From contig CM069439.1 in NCBI GenBank assembly GCA_035610365.1, forward strand, positions 6,324,001-6,388,000: DNA of 64,000 bases, read 5' to 3'. Both the position numbers and the translations under genes were made by a program. Below are positions 45,403 through 56,700 of the stretch, one piece after another. Every line of letters begins with the position of its first letter. Within the stretch, counting starts at the first letter, position 1. The notes below the pieces were generated by a model, which was not told the origin of the DNA, searched no databases, and saw only the letters and a list, made by a program, of their open reading frames with translations. Source of the DNA: Aquatica leii (taxonomy: Eukaryota; Arthropoda; Insecta; Coleoptera; Lampyridae).

Positions 45403-45723
45403 CGAATGTGAGACAAATACCTTTATTCGTTTCCTTCTTCTTGAAAAGGAAAGTGCTAAGAAAATATTTAAAAAAAATATAAACTGGTAGTTTATCATAC
45501 AAATTATAGTGAATCAGTGTTATTTTGTTTAAGAGTGCAGGAGAAAAGTAAGCACATTATTTTTTATTAAATTTTAGTTTTGTACTCGTAGTTAGCCAAG
45601 ATAGATAAATTACGCCAATCATGACTTGAGTTATTAGTAGTTTAATATTCAAATCATGCAAAATTACACGAGTACTCCTCAATAGTTTCTTTTTCAAAGT
45701 TTTAGCAATCGTTATGATAATTA

Positions 45724-46241
45724 CAGTGCAATCTCCGTAATCCGAACTAATTGCTGCAAGGAGATGTTCGGATTATGGAATGTTTTCGGAAAAATCGAAA
45801 AAAAGACAACTGTACATACATATTACGTATGTATTTTATTATTAACATACAATATGTTACCACTTTGAAAGATAAATTAAGAAAATAAGAAATCCACAAC
45901 TGTACAGCTGCGTGTTTTTTGAAGAATTTCCAATTCTCATTTGTTTTTTTTTCATAGAATTTAAATGTTTACATATAGGAAACATATTTAAAAAAACATT
46001 TTGGAATTAAACTACATATTTTGGCCGGTCACATAAATAAATATGTATGTGTGTCAATATTTACTTATTTACGACCTTGCTAGGCATTTATTATTCTTTT
46101 ATAAATACATATATCTTACCAAATAACTTCACAAAAAAAGTAAAAAAAATGTACTTTTGTCCATTGGTCGTTACACTGTGGGCCAGTTCGGATTACTGGA
46201 ATGTTCGGATTACGGAAGTTCGGATTTTGGATATTGCACTG
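45724..46241. mobile_element. Tigger/pogo-type MITE, 518 bp
   Basis: Ends CAGTGCAATCTCCGTAATCC and, inverted, CAGTGCAATATCCAAAATCC, bounded by TA at 45722-45723 and 46242-46243. TTCGGATTA motifs recur three times near the right end. No coding capacity. It lies in the 5' leader of the Buster-type hAT, so it inserted later than that element or travelled with it. Confidence 0.9.
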
Positions 46242-46589
46242 TACATACTTTTCTATACTAAAATTAAAATTTTGTATTATTGCTAAAGTGGAACCAGTAA
46301 ATTTTTACACATGACAGTCGAATGTACGTAGAGATAAATCGCATAACAATTTGTTATTATTATTCGTTGTATATTTTATTTCATGTCATGTTACTTTCAA
46401 ATTTCCTTAAAGTTTCATCATATCAAAACCTTAAGTAACATTCATAACATTCCCCTTCTCAATTTCATTTATAATGGCTGTACGCCTATGCCTGCCATAA
46501 AATCTAAGACCATACGATTTAAATTTGACTTTGATTTTTTAATATACAGCTGCTGGACTTTGTCTTATTTAAATAGATTAATTTTGCCC

Positions 46590-47790
46590 ACAGATGACTG
46601 ATGCCATGTCCGAAAGAAATGTAGACAGTACAGTGTTGTTTATTTGAAATTTGGCTTGATTCCATCATTGTCGGACAAACAATTGCCTATGTGCCTTTTA
46701 TGCAACAACGTTTTGGGCAATGACGCTATGAAACAATCTAAGTTGCAGGATCATCTGAGAAGATGTCACCCTGATAAAACAGATAAAGATTTGAAATACT
46801 TTCAAGCACTCAAAGATAAACTTCAGAAGAGACCCACGCTGGACAGAATGTTCGCTTCGACGTGACAAAGAAACGATGATGGCGATGGCGGCCGTCTCGC
46901 TACTTATAGAAATATCCGGAAAACCGCATACTATCGGAGAGAAGTTAATTTTGCCAGCCGTTGAAGAGGTTTTAAAAACTGTTTTACACAAACCTGCATC
47001 TGATATAATTAAAAGAATTCCCTAAAGCAACAATACTGTTGAAAAACGTATTGATGAAATGAGTTCTGATATTGAAAGCTTCTTATGTAATTATTTGCAA
47101 ACGACCCATTTCTCTATACAACTGGACGAGTCAACTTTACCTGGTAATATAGCATTATTATTGGCATATGTTCGTTTTATTATGAATCAAGAAATCTACA
47201 AAGAACTGCTCTTCGCAAGTACTTTGACAACCGACACTAAAGGTGAATCAATATTTCATGTTTTGAAGGATTACTTCATTGAAAAAGCAATCCCTTATCA
47301 AATATAATATCAGTAGCTACAGATGAAGCACCTGCCATGGTTGGATGTTATCGTGGATTTATAAGATATTTAAAACAAAATGTGTCAGGGGTGTTAGCAG
47401 TACATTGCGTCATCCATCGACAACATTTAGTTGCTAAAAATTTGAGTGTTAGATTGCATAAATCTCTTCAATTAGTTATTGATGCAGTAAACCGAATCCG
47501 AAGCAACGCATTGAATACGCGGTTAATTGCGCAGTTGTGTGAAGAAAATTACGAACACTTTCATCAATTACTCCTTCATACTGTAGTACGCTGGCTGTCG
47601 AAAGGCTTATGTTTGACAAGATTTTTTGCGCTTTTTGTGACTATTTTAGAATTTCTGGATACTAAAGATAAAATTTTAAAAGACAATTTAATGAAGTGGT
47701 AAACAGACATCGCCTATTTAAGAGATTTTTTACAAAATTTAATGTTGTTAATTTGCAGTTACAAGGCGACAGTCTAAATTTGATTAAAAC
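46590..47790 (+). pseudogene. Buster/ZBED5-SCAND3-like hAT transposase, C-terminus missing
   Basis: Plus frames: FGLIPSLSDKQLPMCLLCNN, VLGNDAMKQSKLQDHLRRCH (BED-type finger, CxxC...HxxxxxH), DLKYFQALKDKLQKR. Then EISGKPHTIGEKLILPAVEE; KRIDEMSSDIESFLCNYLQT; FSIQLDESTLPGN (first Asp); VATDEAPAMVGCYRGF (second Asp box, where TDGAPSM is usual); VHCVIHRQHLVAKNL; VVRWLSKGLCLTRFF; and a last piece TDIAYL. Order and motifs match ZBED5/SCAND3-type hATs. The 121-codon frame at 47337-47702 is intact; stops and shifts lie near 46865, 47024, 47305 and 47701. The catalytic Glu and hAT dimerisation region are absent. Confidence 0.85.
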
Positions 47791-47819
47791 AAAGATGCTA
47801 AAAGTATTCCATTTTTCGA

Positions 47820-49187
47820 CATTATTGACGACTAAATGATTGCAACAAGGAACAAAGAAAGCTCGCCGATTTATATCCAAATTTTTTTTTGTAGACCATT
47901 ATGCCTACCACGCTTATTTGCCCCATTTTCCTAACCCTGACCCCGCAAATCGTTGATATTTAAGCCTTCTTTCTCTAACGCCGACAAAAGAAATTTTGTC
48001 AAGCCTTTACCCGACACATCATCTATAGGACAAAATAATAAAAAATGTCTTCTATACTAATTCCCGTGCTCTTTAAATTAACCAAGCTTATACAAACTGA
48101 AATTTGTTCTTGGTGACTAGAGTCGGGAGTGCAGTCTAATAATATTGAATAATATTTTGCATTTTTAGTTAGTTCTAAAATTTTGGATTTGATATTTTCA
48201 CTGATCAAGTTGATTACTTCATTTTGTATTTTATCCTCGAGATACTTTTTGTGATCTTTTATTTGAGAGCGTTTTATATGTTTTGACATAATCGGGTCGA
48301 ATTTGAAAATCAATTCTATGCATTTTAATAAGTTACGATTGTTTTTCTCAAACTTATTACTACTTCCACGAAAAGGTAAATTTTGCTGACCTAAAAACTG
48401 AATCACGTAAAAAATTCTTTCTATAGCAGCTTGCCAGTATTTAAGTTTCTCTGTTTATTACATTTTGAATTTCAGAATCAATTATTTCATTTTTATTAAA
48501 ACTGTTAGAAAGATTAGCAATTTTAGAACATTTTCGATATGTAACTTGCTCTTTTCATGAATGTTTAAATGTTCGCTTAAATGCTGCTAGTCATTGTAAC
48601 CAGATTCATCACTAAGGCGAACAGATTTTAAATCACTGTCATTAAAAATTTTGCAACAGAAGCAGTAGAGTGAATTTTTTGTTTCGGAATACAACAACCA
48701 AAAACGCTCAATTTTTTTCTTTGTTCGGTAAAATTCTAAAGAAGTATCTATTAAAAAACTTACTCCGAACTATCTCTCGGATAAATATCTTTTTTGTTTG
48801 GATAATGAACAGGGCCACGTTCTACTAATTCTTGAATATTAGTAGGACGTAATTCTTTGACCTTAGTGCAACATCTTTCGAAAATTGAATCATATTTTCC
48901 GTTCTGATAATTTTTGAAGGTGTTGATTTCTCATTATCAGCGGAACTTGAAGATGTTGATAGATTGCTTTCTAGATCAGTTTCTTGTCTGTTGCTGATAC
49001 TTGTTTCAAGTACAGGTTCAGAATATTGGAATTCAGCTGTATTATTGTTGTTATTAATATTTGGCAAAGTAGACTCGGGTTTTGAAAAAAAATGCGTAAT
49101 TTTGACATGGTTTTCCAGTTCTTCCTCTCTTTTTCTTTTATTCAGCAAATTTTGGTATCCAGAAAATTTCTTCTTTTTTTCTGACAT
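47820..49187 (-). pseudogene. ZMYM1-like hAT transposase, N-terminal half (copy A)
   Basis: Minus strand from 49187: MSEKKKKFSGYQNLLNKRKR, then a Ser/Asn-rich linker. VERGPVHYPNKKDIYP near 48830 and CFCCKIFNDSD near 48660 are the TTF zinc finger region; GYND and HLSEHLNIHEKS follow. Then QFLGQQNLPFRGSSNKF, KAKYYSILLDCTPDSSHQEQ (DUF4371-type core with catalytic Asp; here NAKYYSILLDCTPDSS), and EQISVCISLVNL. The last part reads GKGLTKFLLSALEKEG, GRHNG and a decayed FFVPCCNH. It stops near 47820, where the Buster-type hAT was inserted; copy C at 43638-44991 supplies the rest. Frame breaks lie near 48823, 48410 and 48020. Confidence 0.8.
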
Positions 49188-50177
49188 CCTGATACTGTAA
49201 AGAAATGAATACGTACGTAAACAAATTGAATTGAAAAATGGAAATGTTTCGACGTCTCAAACTCGAAAGCATTTTCTCAACATTACTTATTTCAAGTTAT
49301 ATCAGAATTTATAAATTTTTATAAATAGTAATATTAGTGCTTATCAATTATTTTGTTTGAATTCACTTCAATTAACAATGATGTTTATATAATCAAATAT
49401 AAAAGAATTTTTGAGATGCAAGTTTTTGGCTTTTAATGTTTTAATAAATCTTAAATAAAAAATAAATTTTAGATGAACTCACCTTAATTCACAACACAAA
49501 ACACATCACTATAAAGTCTGTAAAACTACAAAAAAGTAAAGTTTCAAAACCAGATATCTTTTACCTTATGCACCTTTTCACTTCGCTAAATTAATTATCG
49601 ATCGGGGATCAGGCAACAAATGAAATCGCGACCGATGCAGCGCTTAAATATATAAAGTTTCGTACATTGCAAGCTCAGACAGGAAAAAACGCTTGTTCGC
49701 TCGTTGCAAGCCAAATTTCAAGCTCAAACATGAATAAAATCAGATTTGTTTGAGTTCACACAATTCATGTTATCATGTTACGTATTCGATCGAATAAATG
49801 CTATTATTGCGTACTCTCATTTGGAAAATATATTATTCGGTTACCTCGTCTCAAAAAGTAAAAATAAAAAAATAAGCAACTAAAAAAACAATGTAATATT
49901 TCTTACTGGTTTTTTTATCATTATAAATTTTGTTTACTTGTTACATATCTTCCCGTACGCAATGTCAGAGAGACAATCATGTCAAAAAAGCGTTTCAGGT
50001 CTGGATCGGTCTGGATAAAACATCAATTTTAATATAAAATATAGAAAATTTTGCTTTACTTATGTGTACGAGTTTAATGCTAGTACTATTACTAGTTTTT
50101 CCTTTTTGTTTAATTGTTATTAAATTTCCATTTCATATTGAGAATTTCTTTTTTTATTAAAATAATTATTCTGTATA
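49188..50177. other. AT-rich flank of the ZMYM1-like hAT
   Basis: Upstream of the hAT start codon. No CAGGG...CTAGCACTT-type terminus is found here, so the 5' end of the hAT is not located. No other feature is visible. Confidence 0.45.
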
Positions 50178-50650
50178 CAGGGTGTATCAAAAATAATGTG
50201 TTAATTTTATTCCATATCAGAACTTGTCAAGTTCACAACACTAATGTATAAGCTGATGAAAATCCAAGTGCCATAAGAAAACATAAGTTTTAGCAAAAAT
50301 GTTCTGTAAACGTGTAGGCTGGTATTTTAAATGGTCAACTAATTAGACCTCATGTTTTACCACGTCGTCTCAATAGTGAACAATATTTGCATTATTTTAA
50401 GAGACGTTCTTTTCAATTTGCTACAAGACATGTCTTTGGAAACTAGAGAAAATTTATAGTATTTGCATAATGTCGCTTCCTCTGCCACAATGCTCTAATA
50501 GTCAGAAATAGCTAAAAGATACTTTTCAAGAATTGTGGGTTAGAACTTATGGTCGAACTTTGTGTTTCCATTGTGTTTAAGGTTTATTAAAGCTCGAGTT
50601 GAAACGTATGAAACTTATAATGACAAACAATTAGTTGATACAAACGGACT
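50178..50650 (+). pseudogene. Tc1/mariner-type (DUF4817-associated) transposase, C-terminal fragment
   Basis: TATACAGGGTGTATCAAAAA at 50174-50193 resembles the terminal repeat of these elements. After a deletion the plus frame reads GILNGQLIRPHVLPRRLNSE and QYLHYF, then SLETRENL, a stop, and YLHNVASSATML. From memory the family has GIVNGxVIGPFxLPxRLNGxxYLxFL and, later, WxxHDGAPAH, so the second Asp region is mutated. The tail is decayed and no right end was found. It is the same broad family as the minus fragment at 30301-30860 but a different portion. Confidence 0.6.
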
Positions 50651-51079
50651 TTCTTTTAAATTTTAAAAAAACATGACATAACAATTGACTATTTTATACG
50701 AATGTAACTTTTTTTGTAATTTTTTCTATCACAACAGAATTTTTTCTTAGCCACAGGCGGGTATGTATTTTAATATGTAACATGTTCAAAATTTTAAATA
50801 AATTAAAAAAGCTTTAAATAGTCAAATGAAAAAAAAAATAATTCATATGCACTCCGTGTTAAAATTAACACACGTATTTCTAATCCAGCCTGCATATGTA
50901 TCAATTTTTTCGGTACCCAAAATACACTCTAAGGTTTTGGTGTTCTTTAGATAGGAATAGGTTAATATGATTCTTAAAGTTTATCCAAGTTTTTAAGTTT
51001 GTTTAAATAATGCTTTAGTAAACTTGTTTCTTCTTCTTTCACTATTTCCTGATGCGCTTAAAGACATTAGTTTCATTAA
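50651..51079. other. AT-rich spacer
   Basis: No gene recognised between the Tc1/mariner-type fragment and the antisense LINE. Confidence 0.5.
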
Positions 51080-52760
51080 TACATCTGCAGTTTTTCACTA
51101 ATGTTTTCCATTCCGTCGTATCTCGGGTCATTATTCTCATCTCTCGTATTGTTTTTTATCTTTTTTAGTCCTGTTTCCTTTATTTTCTCTATCCACCTCT
51201 CCTTCCTTCGGTCTTGTTTTTCCTCTTTCTACCCACTCTATTCTTCTATTATTTTTTTAAGCAACTTACTCTGTTCTAGTCTTACTAATTGTTCAAATCA
51301 GTTTTATAGTATGTTCTCTATTTTCCTCATTATTAGTACTTGTTCCCAAGTTCTTCTGATTTCTTCGTTTTGTATCTTGTCATATTGTGTTACCCTTGCT
51401 ATTTTCCTCATATATTGCATCTCCATGGCATTTATTGGCAATTCATGTTTTTTTTTATTACCAAAGAGTATTATATTGTGGTATTACAACAAATATTGCC
51501 CTTCCCTACTTTTTCGTTTGTTATCAATTATCATGCATTTAGTTTTGTTTATATTAATCACCATTTTTAGTTTGTCGGTTTCCTCTTCTCATATATTTAC
51601 TAAGTTCTACACCTTTTTGTTCAAGTACGAGATTAGTACTATATGATCGGCGTATTCTAACAGGTACTAAAAGCTTATAACTGATAACAATTATTATTAA
51701 ATTACAGCATAACTGCATTCTTATGTTTTTAGCTAAGATATCTATTATCATTTTAAACAATAACAAGCTTATATTATGGTCCCATTTTATTTATTTTTTC
51801 TATTTCTGACCTTTCTCCTTCTATCTGGACTTTTACTAGAATCTCCTGGTACGAGTATATTGATTTAACTACATTTGTTACCTTCTTTGATATTTTATGT
51901 TTTTCTAGCGTTTTCCATAATATTTCTTTATTAATCATACTAAAAGTTGTTTTGAGGTATTTAAACAAATGGTATAAGTCAAATATATTTCTAAAATACG
52001 AACATTATTGAGTGTACTTCAGTGTGTACCTTTAGCTGCTTTAAAAGCAGCTTGTTCGTTACCTAGGACAAACACATAGTTTTGTAATTCTTACAGTTAC
52101 TTTGTTCCCCTTTCTTTCTTCTCACTGCTTTCGTGTAATCTTCCATAGCCATTCCGTGCCTTTTCTCCATCCATTTTATCATTTCATTTCTTCAATTGGT
52201 ATGTTTTTTGTACTTGTTCCTGTGGGGTTTGCTCTATTTTTAAGTCGTCATTACATCATTATCTTCTGTATACTTTTTTATAAAATATTCCTTCCATACG
52301 ATTATTCTACATGTAATTTATTTTCTGTCTATAATTGCAAATTCTTCTTTCTTTCTAATTTTATTCTACTCCAAAATTTTCTATTTTATATTGTTTATTT
52401 TTCCCCGAGTTTTTCCCAACTTTTTTTGCCTCTTTTGCTGTGTTTTATAGTTTTACTTTTTTCTATAAAATTTAATCTTGATACTTTCTCTTTCCACTGC
52501 TGAAACTTTTTCCAGCTTGATATTCCTGTTCCATTAGTCCGCCTCTGTGAGCTTTTTATTTATTAATATTTTTTCCACGTTTTTAATATTGCATTAATCT
52601 AAAAATTTTCCATATCTCTTGTCTTTCTGCCTCAATTAGTTTTTGTTTAATTTCTTTCTGATATATTATTCTTGTTTCTTCTTTTCTTAATTTCTTTGTA
52701 TTTATTCTACTGTATCTTCTTTTGGTGTCTTGTAAGATTATGTTACTACTCAAGACAACT
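51080..52760 (-). pseudogene. LINE ORF2 remnant (linker, RT and C-terminal tail)
   Basis: Minus strand from 52760: INTKKLRKEETRIIYQKEIK, a linker between endonuclease and RT. After decayed sequence, FSMINKEILWKTLEKHKISK (motif A, FDSVNREILWKTLEK-like), VVKSIYSYQEILVKVQIEGE. The RT palm is decayed. Then MEMQYMRKIARVTQYDKIQN, EEIRRTWEQV, and at the end RRKERWIEKI and DTTEWKTLVKN, the RPRxRWxDxV...DRxxWRxLV ending of many LINEs. Long plus-strand open frames over the same DNA (51101-51646, 52102-52503) are antisense shadows. Stops are numerous. Clade was not determined. Confidence 0.75.
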
Positions 52761-54423
52761 AAATGAAATAACCTTCTTGTGTGTGCTTAATGTTTTCAAA
52801 CTGTTCAGATCGTGTATTTTTTTTAAAATTACTTTAAACTCATTTATATGATATCTACTCTTGTATAAACTAATTTGTACGTATGTAATTTACTTTGAAA
52901 TCTTTTCGTGAGATTTTTCTAGTTGTACATCCAGAAAACTTTAAACCAAGTCGTGCGTACTCTGTTTCTAGTTTTTTCTTTTATTAACGTTAACAATCTC
53001 TTCTTTATGTTTTAAAAAATCCTGTATTTTGTTTACTGATTTTGTGTCTATATTTTTAAAATTGATGTATTTCCATGTTTAATTGTTTTTTCACTGCTAT
53101 GATTTTCAGTATAAAATCTTTAATTTTGTTAATTTACAAAGTAGGTTCATTTATTATCAAATTTCCTAGTCTAGTTATTAACCGTCTAACAGTATCTAAA
53201 AAAGTACATTAAAAAAAATAGAAATTTACAAATTTATTTAACGTACTTAAACGAAAAGGTATAAAATCAAGCTAAAAAAAAGTAGGAAAAATGAGAACAA
53301 ATTTTTATAGTATTTACTAACACTTAAAAAAATTAGGTCTAAAGAACAATTGTTAATTAAGTTTAACACTCAACTTTCAAAAATCGTATTTATATTTGCT
53401 TTTGAAGTTGTTCCATTTACATGAAGTAAATTTGGTTTCTGTTAAAATTAATGGATGAGTAATAAAACGTCAATCAACACCATGCAGGGAGTTGCTTGTA
53501 CAATCTACAACTTAAAAGTTAATGACTTTAATATTTTTATTGTGCAATTCTTATTTTGACCATTATAAAAGATTGAATTGTTTTAATGAAACTCACCGCA
53601 TGCAATACAATTAAGTGTAAATCGATTTTGATTTTTTCAAAAGATAACTCAGAACGCAATATTTAAATATTAAAGCATTACGTTTTAATGGTGCAAAATT
53701 TATATATATTCTTAACGTTATAAAAACAACACTATACTAATAAAATAATTAAAATTAATAAGCGTGCTTAATTTGGTGTTGGTGTCCAAGATCCGATTAG
53801 AAACTGTAAAAATTTATTGTCAACTAGCTTCTGAACCGGTACGGATAAAAAAACTTTTAAATATGAAACCTCCACTGCTATAGTTAAATAGCACATCTCG
53901 GTCATTTCTTAAAATTTTTTTTGTGAAAAACACTATTAAAACTTTCTGTTTAATTTAATCACAATAGTAAACCAGATCAAGTGATTTGCACCTTCGTTCA
54001 AAACGCACATTAGTACAGCTAAACCTTGGAAAACCATGAACTTATCTTAAACTAATGACTCTTCACATAAGATAAAACACTTCTAAAAAAATAGAACACA
54101 TAACTAAATCTGTCACAGCTGTTCCAGTCTTTATGATAAACAAAAAGTCTACAGTTTACGTAAAAGCTTCACTAAATGCAAACGTTAAATTTGAGCAAAT
54201 AAGGAACTACTACTACTACAAAGGCAGCAGCAATCATTCATACTTGTTTTTCAGTACTGTTAAAGCTAGCAACTAACAATAAAAACAATTTTTAGAAGCT
54301 GTTTACAACTCCTTTGTCTAAGGAGCATAAAAACTAAATTTTTTTATATGCGTCGCTATAGAAAGATGTGTAAAGTTAAAAAACGCACTCATAAAAAGTT
54401 GCCATTTTTAGGTATTTTAATAA
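52761..54423. other. AT-rich unassigned region
   Basis: About 1.7 kb. The part up to 53060 might be decayed LINE endonuclease sequence, but no motif is clear. Nothing is recognised in the remainder. Confidence 0.45.
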
Positions 54424-54717
54424 ATGACTGTTTGTCTCAGAACGCCTTTATTTGTTAACTCTCCGTTGTGTGAAATGTCCTACACAGACGATCTTATCAA
54501 AAATCTGCAAAAATATACCTTACAATCAGCAGGGGATACAGGAAAACATTTTAGAGAGAGGGTCATAAAAGATGAAGTAGTTTTGGTAACGTCAGAGAAG
54601 GTGCGCGATGGAGTGTATATGGGACACCTCCAGCCAAAAGAGTTCGAAAGTCCGACTCCTATAATATTATTTTTGAATGTTTTCTTCTTCTTCTCGCATA
54701 ATAGTGGAGATAAGTAA
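54424..54717 (+). CDS. Unrecognised 97-codon open frame
   Basis: Starts at ATG 54424 and ends at TAA. It reads MTVCLRTPLFVNSPLC, then MSYTDDLIKNLQKYTLQSAG, GKHFRERVIKDEVVLV and VRDGVYMGHLQPKEFESP. The middle is GC-richer than its surroundings and polar, ending in a Phe-rich stretch. I know no matching family. It lies directly before a hAT-like end and may be part of a non-autonomous element. Confidence 0.25.
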   Translation: MTVCLRTPLFVNSPLCEMSYTDDLIKNLQKYTLQSAGDTGKHFRERVIKDEVVLVTSEKVRDGVYMGHLQPKEFESPTPIILFLNVFFFFSHNSGDK

Positions 54718-54732
54718 AAAGGCAAGTTTTAA

Positions 54733-54780
54733 GGGGGGGTCATGACCCCCCCACCCACCCACTTTATATCCACGCCAGCT
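54733..54780. repeat. Palindrome and hAT-like terminus
   Basis: Seven G, TCATGA, seven C form a perfect 20-bp palindrome. After a C-rich stretch comes ATATCCACGCCAGC. Read in reverse this resembles the CAGTGGCGTGGATCC...GGGGGG ends of some insect hAT MITEs. The opposite end was not found. Confidence 0.45.
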
Positions 54781-55324
54781 TACTAGTCGACGAACTGAAA
54801 AAACTAAATTTTATGATCATCTCCGGCTATCAAGTAAAAAAACGGGTTTTACCCAAATACTTCATATGCTAGAGTAAATGGCGTACACCGAGCACTGATA
54901 AAATTCTCAGTTTTTTGTATAAACAAGTTTTTGTCTGAACACAAAACACATCTGCACAAGTTTTGTTTGATTTAAGGTCCAAACTATATAAATATGTACC
55001 TGCATCTTAGAATGTACTTCGAGTTAGTTATTCATTGGACGTAAACTTTTTGAGCATCATTATTTACATTTTTTAGAATTTTGTTTTTGTTTGGTTTTTA
55101 TTTCTTACTATAATAGTAATACGTGTTATTTATTTATATTGTGTTGTATAAAAATTGACACCTTTAGACAAAATATGTTGAGTATGAACTGGAAGTTGAA
55201 AAAGAATTGCCCAAATACGAGAACATTAAAACAGAAAGTGATAAAGTCGTTGAACCAGTTTCTGTCAATAGTGAGCGTCGGTTATTCGACAAAAAATATT
55301 ATTACGAATGTAAAAACGAAAATA

Positions 55325-55650
55325 CAGCTATGGCCAAATGTATAGGACACCTTATATTTTATTTAGGATTTTATTGAAAATAAACAAATAGCAAATGTAA
55401 ATGTGTTTATTTGATACAAACTATTTTATTTTAGCAATATTATTTAACATAATTAATATTTGGTAGCATTCCCTGTTGTTTTGATCGTCGCACGAACAAT
55501 TTTAACTATGCTGTCCACAAGATCCTTACATACATTAACTGATATTTTTTCCATTCATCCAGAATTTTTTTCTTTTTAGATATACATCTATAAATTGACT
55601 TCCTTCTCTTTTAAAATAGTCTACAAATCTGGCGACTGGGAAAGCCACGT
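55325..55650 (-). pseudogene. Tc1-like transposase C-terminus with terminal repeat
   Basis: TA at 55323-55324 is followed by CAGCTATGGCCAAATGTATA and GGACACC, matching the Tc1-type end CAG..TGGCCAAAAGTATtGGACACC. On the minus strand the last codons read VNVCKDLVDSIVKIVRATIK and TTGNATKY before a stop, equivalent to LVDSMPRRxxxVIxAxGGxTKY. Only the final 30 or so residues remain. The other end is absent. Confidence 0.75.
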
Positions 55651-55709
55651 AGCGAGAGGAACTTTGTCTGTTAAAAAGTTATAAAATTTAAGCTTTCGCG
55701 GTTATGTTT

Positions 55710-56455
55710 ATGATTATATGCGACTTTCGGCTTAGACTCCTTGATGTACTAGTGATAAGGAAAAATAACGGAAAATTGGGGCATTCCGTTTATAGAAAGA
55801 AAACGCACACTAATAGATATTAGACGCCGAATCTCACCACCATCCAGTACAGAAGAATACTGTTTTGCATATTTTAGCCAAAAGAGCTATACGTGTGTCA
55901 GATAATGAAAATCTACAAAAGGAAAAGGAAGCACTGTTGGAGTCCCTACAACAAAATGGATACGGGTTCAAAGAGATCCAAAACGCACGGAAAAGAGCAA
56001 TAAATCCAAAAGTCAAAGAAGATTTATCACCTCCTACTAGCACCGCTGTATGGGTTCGACAGACAAAATAAGGAGGGTGCTAAAGAAACATAATATTAAA
56101 ACTGTCTTTACGACTAAGGATACCCTGAACACCTGGTTTACATCTGCTAAAAACAAACAAGGAGCAGAGTTACTAAATCAGCAGTGGCAGAACACGTGTG
56201 GAACCAAGGACACACGCTGAACTTTGACCAAACTAAAGTGTTTGCTAGAACTCCTTTCTACTTTCCCAGACTAATCCGCGAAGCTGTGGAAATAGAAAAA
56301 CATCCATGTAATATGAACCGAGAAGACGGTTTAAGACTCAGCAAATCTTGGCTACCAGTATTATATCCTCTAAGACAAAGATCGACCTTCTTGGAAAGGA
56401 CACAAACACTTACTCCGGGTAATAACGAAGTCAGTCAAGCGGTAACGGAAAGATA
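55710..56455 (+). pseudogene. Penelope-like element: RT tail and part of the GIY-YIG endonuclease
   Basis: Plus frames: LDVLVIRKNNGKLGHSVYRK and KTHTNRY, then ILAKRAIRVSDNENLQKEKE, LESLQQNGYGFKEIQNARKR. After a shift: RVLKKHNIKTVFTTKDTLNT and WFTSAKNKQG. Then AVAEHVWNQGHTLNFDQTKV, RTPFYFPRLIREAVEIEKHP and DDGLRLS-like EDGLRLSKSWLPVLYPL. The order RKPTHTNRYL, HRA...L.....NGY, RVLKKHNI, AEHxxxxGHxxxFDxTKV, RLIREAxEI is that of Penelope-type Pol. The GIY-YIG core (VYxIPCxCGxxYIGET) between KNKQG and AVAEH is deleted. RT palm motifs are also missing. Confidence 0.85.
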
Positions 56456-56512
56456 AGGTTCGTTAATCACGCTAATAGCTATCTGTATAAATCGTCATTT
56501 ACACTTTTTCTT

Positions 56513-56700
56513 TCAGTGACATTTACCACTCTGAAGATGCAAGCTGCAATGTCTTGCGAAACGTCATTTTGTTTGGGTTCACGAACGACAATACGGCAAA
56601 GGCCAAGTTTTACTTCTTGTTTTGGCTCTCAAGAAGAGACTATGACCAAGCCTAAGTCTGGGTGTTTTACTATTAAAAAGTTTTTTTTTGTTTTGTGGCA
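56513..56700 (+). mobile_element. Penelope-type 3' tail with hammerhead-like motif
   Basis: Follows the Penelope-like coding remnant after an AG preceded by a pyrimidine tract (TTTTTCTTTCAG). It matches the tail at 37160-37380 on the other strand over about 150 bases. CTGAAGA at 56531-56537, a GCAAG/CTTGC stem and GAAAC at 56558-56562 form a hammerhead-like core. Confidence 0.65.

Larger units (their letters stand above)
44992..47815 (+). mobile_element. Buster-type hAT inserted in the ZMYM1-like hAT
   Basis: The 5' end CAGTGATTCCCAAAGTGGTC at 44992 is preceded by TACTAGAC, a nnnTAnnn target site. Next come GGTCTACG/GGGGTCCA repeats typical of these elements, a TATA box at 45392-45402 (CTATATAAATA), and a possible leader intron donor (GTAAGC, 45549). 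The transposase is at 46590-47780. The 3' end and right target copy are missing, removed together with about 140 bp of the host element. Confidence 0.8.

Noticed and set aside
51101..52503. Long plus-strand open frames rich in Phe, Ser and Leu that look like membrane proteins
   Set aside because: The minus strand reads as LINE RT and tail motifs. The plus frames are the AT-rich antisense of Lys-rich coding sequence, which mimics hydrophobic segments.
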